From an uncultured Collinsella sp. (lineage in GTDB: Bacteria; Actinomycetota; Coriobacteriia; Coriobacteriales; Coriobacteriaceae), in the NCBI GenBank assembly GCA_902494935.1, contig CABUVH010000031.1, positions 1 to 14,911 of the forward strand: 14,911 bases of DNA. The letters are read 5' to 3'. Positions within the stretch are counted from its first letter, which is position 1, and the number at the start of each line of letters is the position of its first letter. Positions 1-7,201 of the stretch are shown here, piece by piece. Both the position numbers and the translations under genes were made by a program. The notes under the pieces were generated by a model, which ran no database searches, had not been told where the DNA came from, and saw only the letters and a program-made list of their open reading frames with translations.

Positions 1-83
1 ATTTGCTCGGGGTACTATGCAGCGCGATCGAATCACACGCAGCTCAAACGCAGCAAAAACACACTACGGAGGTTTCCAGCTAC

Positions 84-860
84 ATGAGGATCGATTCACG
101 AAAACCGAAAGCCGCCGCCCTTTCCGCCGCTCTGACCGTGGCACTTTTGGTGGGCGCCGGCGCAACTGATGCCCACGCGGCAACACTATCCGATACGGTC
201 GGATCTACGCCGTCCGAGGCGACGCTGGTGCAGCCCGTTGACTACCGCGGCGATGGTTATGGCTCTATGCAGGAGTGGAATGCCTCGATGGGGGCAAAGC
301 GCGACTCCCTGGAGATGCGCGCTCAGATCATTATGAATATGTATGGCGACTATGCTACCGATGACGAGCGCGCTGTGTTGCAGGGCTGCATCGACGGCGC
401 GAGTAGCCTGTTGACGATGGGGGAGGTCGACGCCAAGTCGACCGAGCTCGACGAGCTTCGCTCTACGCTAGAGGATGCCAAGCGCGAGGCGCTCGAGGCT
501 GCCGCAGCCGAAGCCGAGGCCGCTGAGGCCGTTCAGGCTTCGTATTACAACGCCGGCTCCGGCTCGTCTTACGCGTCTGCTGCGTATTACGCGAACGGCT
601 CGGGCCTGACGCGCTCGAGCGGCGTCAATAACTATAACGGCCGCCGCGAGACTTATTACAGCAGCAACGTACTCTACCATCACCGCACGGGCGAATGGAC
701 GCAGGATTCCGAGGGCTTTTGGCGCGATTCCGATGGCTACTACGTCGTGGCCGCGGGCGATAAGGCCCAAGGCTCCACGTTTACCGGCTCCAAGGGTGAG
801 TGCAAGGTCTATGACTCCGGCTGCGCTGCCGGAACCACCGACTACTACACTGGCTGGTAA
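84..860 (+). CDS. Secreted protein with conserved C-terminal Cys module
   Basis: A 258-residue exported protein of unknown function. The ATG start follows a GGAGG-type ribosome binding site at 68-72; an upstream in-frame extension to position 3 has no such site. Residues 1-32 form a signal peptide: basic N-terminus (RKPK), a hydrophobic stretch (ALTVALLVGAGA) and an AHA cleavage site. The middle (about 70-150) is predicted helical and ends in an Ala/Glu-rich run that could be a short coiled coil. A Tyr/Ser/Gly-rich linker leads to the C-terminal module (about 180-258), which carries NGRRETYYSS, repeated W/GFWRDSDGYYVVA aromatics and two cysteines in GECKVYDSGC, likely a disulfide. From memory this module occurs at the C-terminus of secreted proteins of Firmicutes and Coriobacteria, perhaps as a small beta-barrel; that is inference. 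No catalytic motif or sortase signal is visible. Confidence 0.85.
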   Translation: MRIDSRKPKAAALSAALTVALLVGAGATDAHAATLSDTVGSTPSEATLVQPVDYRGDGYGSMQEWNASMGAKRDSLEMRAQIIMNMYGDYATDDERAVLQGCIDGASSLLTMGEVDAKSTELDELRSTLEDAKREALEAAAAEAEAAEAVQASYYNAGSGSSYASAAYYANGSGLTRSSGVNNYNGRRETYYSSNVLYHHRTGEWTQDSEGFWRDSDGYYVVAAGDKAQGSTFTGSKGECKVYDSGCAAGTTDYYTGW

Positions 861-887
861 TTATTCTGCATCACGGATATTTGGCGG

Positions 888-931
888 ACGGGCGTCTTTA
901 CCGAGCTTTAGGGCAACGTAAGGACGCCCGT
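888..931 (+). terminator. Hairpin downstream of the secreted-protein gene
   Basis: A 13-bp stem (888-900 with 919-931, one G-U pair) encloses an 18-nt loop, 27 nt after the stop codon. It probably ends or stabilises the upstream transcript. No clear T-run follows, so an intrinsic terminator is only a likely reading. Confidence 0.45.
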
Positions 932-1046
932 TCTATGCATGCGCTTGAGCTAACAGAGCGCTTACCGTGGCAGTACGCCGCGCATATGGGCGCGGGGCAC
1001 ACTAGTTCATGAGAAATAAGGTCTTTCTCGTGGAGGAAGTGGTCTT

Positions 1047-1253
1047 GTGAACGCTCGAGATATCGCCATTGCCGCCGTCGCATTGGTGCTTGGCTGCCTT
1101 GGTCCTGCGGCCGCGCTCGTTGCGGGCATGCAGGGGTCTTGTGGGGCTGCCTCTATCGTGGTCAGTGCGTTGGTCGCGGCCGCACTGCTGGGAAGTGCGG
1201 GTGTAGTCCTTTGTCGCGACGATGAGGACCAGGCGTCGGAGTCGCAGCTCTAA
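1047..1253 (+). CDS. Small two-helix membrane protein
   Basis: A 68-residue protein with a GTG start, supported by a strong GGAGGA ribosome binding site at 1032-1037. Two hydrophobic helices (about residues 6-27 and 34-56) are joined by a short loop containing a Cys (MQGSCGAAS). The polar acidic tail is RDDEDQASESQL. No family is recognised. It lies 186 nt after the secreted-protein gene with several small hairpins between, and a terminator follows, so it is probably its own short transcript. A hairpin of six base pairs (GAGAAA...TTTCTC, about 1011-1029) sits just upstream of the ribosome binding site and could affect translation. The coding call rests on the ribosome binding site and membrane pattern rather than on homology. 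Confidence 0.6.
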   Translation: MNARDIAIAAVALVLGCLGPAAALVAGMQGSCGAASIVVSALVAAALLGSAGVVLCRDDEDQASESQL

Positions 1254-1290
1254 CCGTCGGGACATCGACTACTGGTTATAGATGAAGATG

Positions 1291-1328
1291 AAAGCCGCCG
1301 TAAGGGGAGTGCTCCTTGTGGCGGCTTT
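1291..1328. terminator. Bidirectional terminator
   Basis: AAAGCCGCC (1291-1299) pairs with GGCGGCTTT (1320-1328). The loop holds a smaller AAGG/CCTT stem. It lies between the plus-strand small membrane gene and the 3' end of the minus-strand reductase gene, with A/T at both ends, so it can serve both convergent genes. Confidence 0.75.
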
Positions 1329-1361
1329 GCTGTTGAGCCTGTTGACGTGGTGAGCCGGGCG

Positions 1362-2276
1362 CTACCAGCTTTTCTCGATATCGCGGATGCGCTGATAGAG
1401 CCAATCGTTTTGCGGCACTTGGATATCGTGTTTGACGGCCAGGCGGCAAATGGTGCCCGCGAACTCCTCGACTTCGGTTTTTCGTTGCGCGATGCGGTCC
1501 TGCGCCATCGAGGGCATACCGGTGGGGTCGATTCCCTCAATGAGGTGCACCATCTGCGTCAGGTCTGCCTCGGTCAGCTCAATGCCCTCGGCGTTGGCGA
1601 CCGCAAGCGTTTCGCGCATGGCAGAAACAAAGCAGCGACGCTGCTCGGAGCCCGGCTCCGTGGCGCTTCCGTAGGTCCCGCCGTAGGCCATGCACGTCTG
1701 GTTGATGCCGTCGTTGAGCATGAGTTTGGCCCACATGCGGTGCGCAACGTCGCTCTCGACGGTATGGGCGATGCCGCAGCGCGTGTAGAGCTCGTCGATG
1801 GCGGTGACGGTTGCGAGCTCGGTGCCGGCCGCCGCGCCAAAGCGGATTTCGCCCGCATTGGTAAAGGTGAGCTCTCCGTTGAGGAACACGGCGTCCATGC
1901 CCTGGCAAATACCAAGAACGGTATGCTCCCAGCCAAAGCGCTCGGCAATCTTCTGCTCGCTCGTAATGCCGTTACACAGCGAGGCGATGAGCGTATTGGG
2001 TCCCACGACGCGCTCCATAGTCTTGAGTGCTTGGTTGAGTCCAGTCGTCTTGACCGTGAGAATGACCAGATCGGCGGGCGTTGCCTCGCTGGCGCGGACG
2101 GACTTGAGCGCACAGGGCTTGCCATTGACGGTGAGCGCATCGCCCGCGTGACGCTCAAAACGGACGTCATCCATAACGTATTCGACGGCGTCGTTGCCGA
2201 GTGCCTGGGCGATCATACTGCCGTAGAGTAGCCCGACGCCGCCCTTGCCGATAAAGGTGACCTTGTTGATCTGCAT
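1362..2276 (-). CDS. Ketopantoate reductase family oxidoreductase (PanE/ApbA-like)
   Basis: A 304-residue NADPH-dependent reductase of the 2-dehydropantoate 2-reductase family, which makes pantoate for coenzyme A; related members reduce other 2-oxo acids. The N-terminal Rossmann motif is GKGGVG (10-15), followed by VKTTG with Lys76 and the CNG motif near 101-103. The C-terminal domain has WAKLMLND (182-189), whose Lys184 matches the family's catalytic lysine, and a late SMAQD...TEVEEFAG segment, as expected for substrate binding. Length is normal for the family. The ATG start is preceded by GGGGAGA at about 2286-2292 (minus strand). A possible -10 (TACAAT, 2327-2332 read on minus) would start the transcript at the 2299-2321 hairpin. 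Family assignment is firm; the exact substrate is not, because several PanE-like paralogues are not true pantoate enzymes. Confidence 0.9.
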   Translation of the reverse strand: MQINKVTFIGKGGVGLLYGSMIAQALGNDAVEYVMDDVRFERHAGDALTVNGKPCALKSVRASEATPADLVILTVKTTGLNQALKTMERVVGPNTLIASLCNGITSEQKIAERFGWEHTVLGICQGMDAVFLNGELTFTNAGEIRFGAAAGTELATVTAIDELYTRCGIAHTVESDVAHRMWAKLMLNDGINQTCMAYGGTYGSATEPGSEQRRCFVSAMRETLAVANAEGIELTEADLTQMVHLIEGIDPTGMPSMAQDRIAQRKTEVEEFAGTICRLAVKHDIQVPQNDWLYQRIRDIEKSW

Positions 2277-2298
2277 GTGAATTATCTCCCCATATAAA

Positions 2299-2321
2299 AG
2301 GCGCCCGCGTAGGGGGCGCCT
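2299..2321 (-). terminator. GC-rich hairpin with T-run on the minus strand
   Basis: An 8-bp perfect stem (2299-2306 with 2314-2321, AGGCGCCC/GGGCGCCT) with a 7-nt loop is followed on the minus strand by TTTTAT. It looks like the terminator of the degraded cyclase gene just upstream. It ends only 23 nt before the reductase start codon, so it may now act as a leader hairpin for that gene. Confidence 0.55.
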
Positions 2322-2399
2322 GATGGATTGTATGCCGCCGGGACGTTTGGTGAGCGCGCGGGGCTGCTGTTAAGAAAAAGAAACTATTGCGCTGTGCGC

Positions 2400-2606
2400 T
2401 TATGCCGCAGGGCAGACCGCGAAAACGCGTGCGGGATATCCAACGCCATCGCGCACCTTGGGGAAGGTGCAGAAGATGACAGCGCCTGTGGCGGGAAGCT
2501 CGTCCAGATGGTCCATGACCTCGATCTGGTAACGGCCGACCGAGAGGATGTATTGTTCGCCGGGGTAGGGGCAGGCATCCTCACGCGTGGTTGCGCTCGC
2601 CTTCTT
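2400..2606 (-). pseudogene. C-terminal remnant of a cyclase / kynurenine formamidase family gene
   Basis: This minus-strand frame is open for 68 codons and ends in TAA at 2400-2402. It encodes a recognisable tail: YILSVGRYQIEVMDHLDELP, then ATGAVIFCTFPKVRDG, then GYPARVFAV. That order (IEV...LDELP, TGAV, FPK, G-x-G-x-PAR-VFAV) matches the C-terminus of the cyclase family (PF04199), metal-dependent hydrolases such as kynurenine formamidase. The His-rich metal-binding part is absent: an in-frame TGA lies at 2607-2609 and no start with a ribosome binding site is visible. I read it as a truncated gene followed by its old terminator (2299-2321). The plus strand here also stays open, continuous with the aldo/keto reductase frame, but that translation looks like no protein. 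Confidence 0.6.
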
Positions 2607-2640
2607 TCATTGGGCTTTTTGCTGATGTTAAAGCGCTGCC

Positions 2641-2670
2641 GTGACAGCTCGATTTCTGCTGCGTTACGAT
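2641..2670 (+). promoter_or_regulatory. Possible promoter of the aldo/keto reductase gene
   Basis: GTGACA (2641-2646), an 18-nt spacer and TACGAT (2665-2670) resemble a sigma-70 type promoter and would give a leader of about 80 nt. The -10 match is only 4 of 6. Confidence 0.3.
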
Positions 2671-2756
2671 ACATTCTCGATTGCGATTCCACGATGTTTC
2701 GGCTGCGTGACCATTGTGTTTCGCCTTGCCGAGCGCTGATGGCGAAGGGAGGGTCC

Positions 2757-3947
2757 GTGCAATACCGCGTTGACCCCAAAAGTGGTAACCGAATATCTGC
2801 TCTGGGCCTGGGCTGCATGAGGTTTCCCGGTGCGCCGGGACGTCCGGACGCGAAGACAGCCGATGCCATCATTTCCCGTGCGGTGGAGCAGGGGATTAAT
2901 TATCTGGATACCGCGTATCTCTATCCCGGTAACGAGGTGTGCGTGGGCGCCTCACTTGAGCGCCTGGGACTGCGCGACCGGGTGTTGCTGGCGACCAAGT
3001 TGCCGCACGCTTCGTGTGCATGCACAGGGGATTTCGACCGTTTCTTTGACGAGCAGCTGCGTCGGCTGCGGACCGACCATATCGACTATTACCTTATGCA
3101 CAACATCACCTCGCCTGCTCAGTGGGAACGTGTGGTGGCGCTGGGCATCGAGGACTGGATCGCGCGTCAAAAGGCGGCGGGGCGCATTCGCCAGATTGGT
3201 TTTTCGTATCACGGCAGCGCGGCGGATTTTCTGACGATGCTTGACGCATATGACTGGGATTTTTGCCAGATCCAGTACAACTATGCCGGCGAGCGTTACC
3301 AAGCGGGAACGGCAGGACTCATGGAGGCTGCGGAGCGCGGGCTCGCGGTGTTTGTGATGGAGCCACTGCTGGGCGGTCGTCTAGCGGGCAAACTGCCGCC
3401 GCGGGCACGCGCTGTGCTCGATAGCGCCTGTGACCCGCATTTGCGCACTCCTGCCGCCTGGGGGCTTTCGTGGGTGTGGAACCATCCTCAGGTGACGATG
3501 CTGCTTTCGGGTATGACCGATACCGCGCAAGTGGATGAGAACGCGGCCTTGGCCGATCGGGCCCTGCCGGATTCGATGACAGCTACTCAGCTCGATGCCA
3601 TCGCACGCGTGTTGAGAGAGTTTGAAAAATCGAATCGCGTTCCCTGCACGGGATGTGGCTATTGCATGCCGTGTCCTAAAGGCATCAATATCCCTGGGTG
3701 TTTTGCCGCCTACAACGCGAGCTATGCGCACAGCTGGTTTACGGGTCTATCGCAGTACTTTACGGCGAGCGCGGTGCGCACAAGCGAGCCCAAGTTGGTG
3801 AGCAATTGCGTCAAATGCGGCAAATGCGCGCGGCACTGCCCGCAGCACATCGATATTCCCGAGTGTCTCGACGATGTGCGCCGACGTTTCCAGCCTGGTC
3901 CCGTGACGGCGGTGCTTAAGGCCTTCGGCAAAACGCGCTCCTCATGA
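2757..3947 (+). CDS. Aldo/keto reductase with C-terminal 2x[4Fe-4S] ferredoxin domain
   Basis: A 396-residue cytoplasmic oxidoreductase of the COG1453 type. The (beta/alpha)8 aldo/keto reductase barrel spans about residues 12-300 and has the complete catalytic tetrad: Asp51 and Tyr56 (in LDTAYLYPGNE), Lys81 (ATKLPH) and His115 (YYLMHN). The tail carries two iron-sulfur motifs, CTGCGYCMPCPKGINIP and CVKCGKCARHCPQHIDIP, so electrons may pass between clusters and a carbonyl substrate, as expected in anaerobes. The GTG at 2757 is chosen because AGGGAGGG (2746-2753) sits just before it. An ATG 18 nt upstream (2739) has a poor ribosome binding site, and the longer open frame back to 2328 overlaps the antisense cyclase remnant. 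Substrate unknown. Probably transcribed alone or with the next gene across the hairpin repeat. Confidence 0.9.
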   Translation: MQYRVDPKSGNRISALGLGCMRFPGAPGRPDAKTADAIISRAVEQGINYLDTAYLYPGNEVCVGASLERLGLRDRVLLATKLPHASCACTGDFDRFFDEQLRRLRTDHIDYYLMHNITSPAQWERVVALGIEDWIARQKAAGRIRQIGFSYHGSAADFLTMLDAYDWDFCQIQYNYAGERYQAGTAGLMEAAERGLAVFVMEPLLGGRLAGKLPPRARAVLDSACDPHLRTPAAWGLSWVWNHPQVTMLLSGMTDTAQVDENAALADRALPDSMTATQLDAIARVLREFEKSNRVPCTGCGYCMPCPKGINIPGCFAAYNASYAHSWFTGLSQYFTASAVRTSEPKLVSNCVKCGKCARHCPQHIDIPECLDDVRRRFQPGPVTAVLKAFGKTRSS

Positions 3948-4037
3948 CCCTTTTATAACTTGCGGTGGAATAGTTCCTGTTTGCGGCAGAATAGGGACCA
4001 AACAGGAACTATTCCACCGCAACTGAAGGGGGCTGTC
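3948..4037 (+). repeat. Long hairpin repeat, copy 1
   Basis: A perfect 24-bp inverted repeat, arms 3960-3983 and 3999-4022, with a 15-nt loop. The flank starts CCCTTTTATAAC and the 3' side runs into the ribosome binding site of the next gene (GAAGGGGG, 4025-4032). A second copy lies at 5114-5203. No T-run follows, so this is not an ordinary intrinsic terminator for the upstream gene. It could be a MITE-like or REP-like element or a leader structure. Confidence 0.85.
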
Positions 4038-5057
4038 GTGGGCCATCGAGATTCATGTGATGATTTGCGCGAGGTTCGTTGGGGCGTTTTGGGCGCCGGG
4101 CACATTTCGCATCGATTTGCATCGTCGCTCAAGAAGGTCGACGGGGCACGGCTGGTGGCTGCGGCCGGCCGCACTCCTGCGCATGTCGAGGAATTTTCCC
4201 GAGCGTTTTCGATCGATGCTGCGCATAGCCATGCCTCGGCCGATGATAACGGCGATGCGGCTTATGACGCGCTGATTGCCGACCCCGATGTCGACGCAAT
4301 CTACTTGGCTCTTCCGCATGGCATGCATACGCGTTGGGCCTGTCGCGCGCTGCGCGCCGGAAAGGCCGTGCTGTGCGAAAAGCCGGCCGTTTTGAGTGAG
4401 GAAGAGGCTCTCTCGATTGCTTCCACCTCTCGCGAGCGCGGCGTGCTGTTTATGGAGGCGATGAAGAATCGGTTTTGCCCGATGCGCACTCGCGTGAAGG
4501 ACTTGCTTGCGTCGGGTGAGCTTGGCCGTATTGTCTCGATTGAAAGCGTGCAAAAGCTCGATTACGGCGAGCCTCCTTCGGGCTATCTGCTTGATCCGTT
4601 GCAGGGCGGCTGTCTATATGATATGGGCTGCTATGCAGTCGGTTGGTTTGAGGATTTGCTCGCGGGCGCGTGCGAGGTTTCTTCCCGTGAAGTTCGCTGG
4701 CGTGACGTATCGGGCGGCCGCGTCGATTGGGCCGACGAGATCCATATGAGCGTCGGCGGTATACCCATTCATATGGTGTGCGACGGCAAAGCAACATATG
4801 AAAGCCGCTTAACGATTGCCTGTGAGCGGGGCTCGTTGGAAATCGAGCGGCTCCATCGCCCCGAGCTCGCTCATGTGAAGTATTCCGACGGTCGAACGCT
4901 AGAAATAAATGCCCCGTTTGAGATCGATGATTTCTACGGCGAAATCCAGCATGCGACGCAGCTTATTCAGGCGGGGAAACTCGAGAGTCCCGTCATGCCC
5001 CTTGCCGCCACGCAGCGCTGTGCACACATCATCGATGCGATTCGCTTGAAACTTTAG
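4038..5057 (+). CDS. Gfo/Idh/MocA family oxidoreductase
   Basis: A 339-residue NAD(P)-dependent dehydrogenase of the glucose-fructose oxidoreductase / inositol dehydrogenase family, most like the dihydrodiol dehydrogenase branch. The N-terminal Rossmann fold shows WGVLGAGHISHRFA (15-28) and the family hallmark CEKP with Lys115. The C-terminal alpha/beta domain includes EAMKNRF, GGCLYDMGCYAV and DEIHMSVGG. The start is GTG at 4038, five nucleotides after GAAGGGGG; the longer open frame from 3960 would translate the hairpin repeat and is rejected. It lies between two copies of that repeat, with the aldo/keto reductase upstream and endonuclease IV downstream. Such enzymes oxidise sugars, polyols or related alcohols; the substrate cannot be told from sequence. 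Confidence 0.9.
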   Translation: MGHRDSCDDLREVRWGVLGAGHISHRFASSLKKVDGARLVAAAGRTPAHVEEFSRAFSIDAAHSHASADDNGDAAYDALIADPDVDAIYLALPHGMHTRWACRALRAGKAVLCEKPAVLSEEEALSIASTSRERGVLFMEAMKNRFCPMRTRVKDLLASGELGRIVSIESVQKLDYGEPPSGYLLDPLQGGCLYDMGCYAVGWFEDLLAGACEVSSREVRWRDVSGGRVDWADEIHMSVGGIPIHMVCDGKATYESRLTIACERGSLEIERLHRPELAHVKYSDGRTLEINAPFEIDDFYGEIQHATQLIQAGKLESPVMPLAATQRCAHIIDAIRLKL

Positions 5058-5113
5058 GGCGTGGGGGCATGGCGCCAGCGCCTGGAATGCCTTGGAGGCC
5101 TTCGCCCCTGATG

Positions 5114-5203
5114 CCCCTTTTATAACTTGCGGTGGAATACGGTCTGTTTGCGCCAAAATAGGGCACCAATAGACCGTATTTCACCGCAACTGATGAGGGG
5201 GAG
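5114..5203 (+). repeat. Long hairpin repeat, copy 2
   Basis: A 19-bp inverted repeat (5127-5145 with 5171-5189, one G-U pair) with a weakly paired 25-nt interior. It shares the first 25 nt (CCCTTTTATAAC onward), the loop core (AATAGGG) and the 3' end (CACCGCAACTGA) with copy 1. The central stem bases differ but remain paired. The ribosome binding site of endonuclease IV follows directly. Confidence 0.85.
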
Positions 5204-5209
5204 TTGGAG

Positions 5210-6076
5210 ATGCTGACGATCGGGTGTCATCTTTCGACGACGAAGGGCTATCGGGCAATGGGGGAGACGGCGTTGTCCATTGGCGCCAATACCTTTGCGT
5301 TCTTTACGCGCAACCCACGCGGTGGCAAGGCAAAAGACCTTGACATGGATGACGTGACGGCTCTGCGCGAGCTTATGGAGCAAAACGACTTTGGCCCGCT
5401 CGTGGCTCATGCCCCGTATACCTATAACCCCTGCTCCGCTAAGGAGCGAGCGCGCGAGTTTGCCCTGGAGGCCATGGCCGAGGATCTGCAGCGCATGGAA
5501 GCACTGCCCGGCAACTACTACAATTTTCATCCCGGTGCGCATGTAGGACAGGGGGCAGACGTCGGCATTCAGATGATTGTTGATACGCTGTGCCAGGTGA
5601 TGTTCGAGGGACAGCAGACGACGGTATTGCTCGAGACCATGGCCGGCAAGGGCACCGAGGTGGGCCGTAGCTTTGAAGAACTGGCGTGCATTATCGAGGG
5701 CGTTGCCGCCAAGTGCCCAGAGCTGTCCGATAAGCTGGGCGTTTGTTTGGACACCTGCCATGTGAGCGATGCCGGCTACGACATCATCCATGATCTGGAC
5801 GGCGTGCTCGACAAGTTCGACCGCGTGGTGGGTATCGATCGCTTGCATGCCGTACACATCAACGATTCGAAGAACCCCTGCGGCGCCCATAAAGATCGTC
5901 ACGAGTGCATCGGCAAGGGATACCTTGGCAGCGAGGAATTTGGTGGCGGTATGCAGGTTATGCAGAATATTGTATCGAATGGCCGTTTGTGTTCGCTGCC
6001 GTTTATTTTGGAGACTCCGAACGAACTTGCAGGTTATGCAGCTGAAATTAGATTATTAAGGTCATTGCAGCAGTAA
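5210..6076 (+). CDS. nfo: Endonuclease IV (AP endonuclease, family 2)
   Basis: A 288-residue zinc-dependent apurinic/apyrimidinic endonuclease, which cuts DNA 5' of abasic sites in base excision repair. It is a TIM barrel with all nine metal-binding residues of the family visible: His67 (AHAPY), His107 (NFHPGAH), Glu142 (LLETMAGKG), Asp181 and His184 (CLDTCHVSDAGYD), His216 (HINDSKNP), Asp229 and His231 (KDRHECIG), Glu268 (LETPNE). Length matches E. coli Nfo. The ATG at 5210 is preceded by GAGGGGGAG (5195-5203); an in-frame TTG six nucleotides earlier directly abuts that site and is unlikely. The hairpin repeat copy 2 lies immediately upstream. No terminator is obvious in the 147 nt after it. 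Confidence 0.97.
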   Translation: MLTIGCHLSTTKGYRAMGETALSIGANTFAFFTRNPRGGKAKDLDMDDVTALRELMEQNDFGPLVAHAPYTYNPCSAKERAREFALEAMAEDLQRMEALPGNYYNFHPGAHVGQGADVGIQMIVDTLCQVMFEGQQTTVLLETMAGKGTEVGRSFEELACIIEGVAAKCPELSDKLGVCLDTCHVSDAGYDIIHDLDGVLDKFDRVVGIDRLHAVHINDSKNPCGAHKDRHECIGKGYLGSEEFGGGMQVMQNIVSNGRLCSLPFILETPNELAGYAAEIRLLRSLQQ

Positions 6077-6137
6077 TGACTGTCACAAAGTAGAGTATTC
6101 CATTCACGTTATGGGTTTGTTTCAATCAGTTTTCTCA

Positions 6138-6166
6138 TTGCAGATTCGTAATTCCAGGTGCATAAT
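6138..6166 (+). promoter_or_regulatory. Likely promoter of the amino acid ABC transporter operon
   Basis: TTGCAG (6138-6143), a 17-nt spacer and CATAAT (6161-6166) form a plausible sigma-70 type promoter, about 57 nt before the lipoprotein start. The -10 is good (5 of 6); the -35 is weak (3 of 6). The surrounding stretch 6077-6223 is AT-rich compared with the coding DNA. Confidence 0.4.
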
Positions 6167-6223
6167 AGCCAACAGTTTTTGCAGGCCTCTGAATCAAACG
6201 AGGTCACCGGAAGGAGACTGATT

Positions 6224-7084
6224 ATGAAGCTCAAGAAGCTTGGCGCATTTGCCGCCACGGGTGCCATGGCGCTCGCCCTCGCACTGACGGGCTGCGGCTC
6301 GTCCAACGCCACCTCTGGTTCTGATGCCGGTTCCAGCAGCTCTGACGACGCTAAGGTCGAGAAGGTCGACGGCTCCAAGGAGTACGCGCTCGTCAAGGAT
6401 GGTACGCTCACCGTCGGCACCTCTGCCGAGTACGCTCCGTTTGAGTACAAGGATGACAACGGCGATTATCAGGGCTTTGACCTTGAGCTCATCAAGGCCA
6501 TCGGCGACAAGCTGGGCCTGGATGTCGAGTATGTCAACAATGACTTTGACACGCTGGTTCCGGGTGTCGCTTCGGGCGCCAAGTATGACGTCTCCATTGC
6601 GGCTATCACCGACACGCCCGAGCGTGAGAAGGAAGTTACTTTCTCCGATTCCTACTACATGGACGATCAGGCTATCGTGACCAAGGTCGATAACACCGAC
6701 ATCACGGCCGACAACTACAGCGAGAAGCTCAACAACGCCGATGCTGCCATCATCGTCCAGTCTGGCTCGACCGCCGAGGCCTTTGCCCAGGAGAACTTCC
6801 CCAAGGCCAAGATTGTCCCCTACAAGGACGCTACCGAGTGCTTCAGCGCCCTGCAGTCCGATAAGGGCGACGCCGTAGTCACCAACCGCTCCGTTGCCAG
6901 CCAGCTGACCGCCGAGCAGTTCAACACCTGCCAGACCATCAAGCAGATTAGCACCGGCGAGGAGTACGCCATTGCCATCAACCAGGGCAACACCAAGCTC
7001 AAGGATGACATCAACCAGGCCATCAAGGACCTGACCGACGACGGTACCGTCGACGCCCTCATGGCTAAGTACAACATCAAGTAA
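6224..7084 (+). CDS. Polar amino acid ABC transporter substrate-binding lipoprotein
   Basis: A 286-residue solute-binding protein of the polar amino acid uptake (PAAT, family 3) class. A signal peptide ends in the lipobox LTGC, with Cys24 as the lipid-anchored residue, followed by a Ser/Asp-rich linker (25-50) and the binding fold: GTLTVGTSAEYAPFEY, GFDLELIKAIGDKLG, then AAITDTPEREKEVTFSDSYY, whose Arg and Asp normally hold the amino group and carboxylate of the ligand. The ATG follows GGAAGGAGA (6209-6217). It is the first gene of the importer operon with the permease and ATPase downstream. Codon use is strongly biased (AAG, CTC, GCC), which suggests high expression. The ligand could be glutamine, glutamate, arginine or cystine; the sequence does not decide. 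Confidence 0.95.
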   Translation: MKLKKLGAFAATGAMALALALTGCGSSNATSGSDAGSSSSDDAKVEKVDGSKEYALVKDGTLTVGTSAEYAPFEYKDDNGDYQGFDLELIKAIGDKLGLDVEYVNNDFDTLVPGVASGAKYDVSIAAITDTPEREKEVTFSDSYYMDDQAIVTKVDNTDITADNYSEKLNNADAAIIVQSGSTAEAFAQENFPKAKIVPYKDATECFSALQSDKGDAVVTNRSVASQLTAEQFNTCQTIKQISTGEEYAIAINQGNTKLKDDINQAIKDLTDDGTVDALMAKYNIK

Positions 7085-7106
7085 AATAACTACTTGATTG
7101 CGCGCG

Positions 7107-7133
7107 GGCCCTTTCCGTTTTGCGGAGAGGGCC
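7107..7133 (+). terminator. Intra-operon hairpin (attenuating terminator)
   Basis: An 11-bp stem (7107-7117 with 7123-7133, one G-U pair) with a 5-nt loop lies 22 nt after the lipoprotein stop and is followed by TTTGCGCTTCTCTT. It probably lets only part of transcription pass to the permease and ATPase and may protect the upstream mRNA end. Confidence 0.6.
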
Positions 7134-7201
7134 TTTGCGCTTCTCTTGACGGAGAGCGTTTCCGTCTCGTTTTGTCGGCAACTTCTACGATAGGAGCCAC
7201 C

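Noticed and set aside
1347..2231. 294-codon plus-strand open frame
   Set aside because: It is the complement of the ketopantoate reductase-family gene; it lacks a ribosome binding site and has no recognisable domain.
2328..2756. N-terminal extension of the aldo/keto reductase by 143 codons
   Set aside because: The translation has no family similarity, overlaps an antisense cyclase remnant, and a GTG with a strong ribosome binding site begins the protein at 2757.
6066..6090. TGACTGTCA palindrome after endonuclease IV
   Set aside because: Short and with an odd centre; it matches no regulator site I can name and may be chance.
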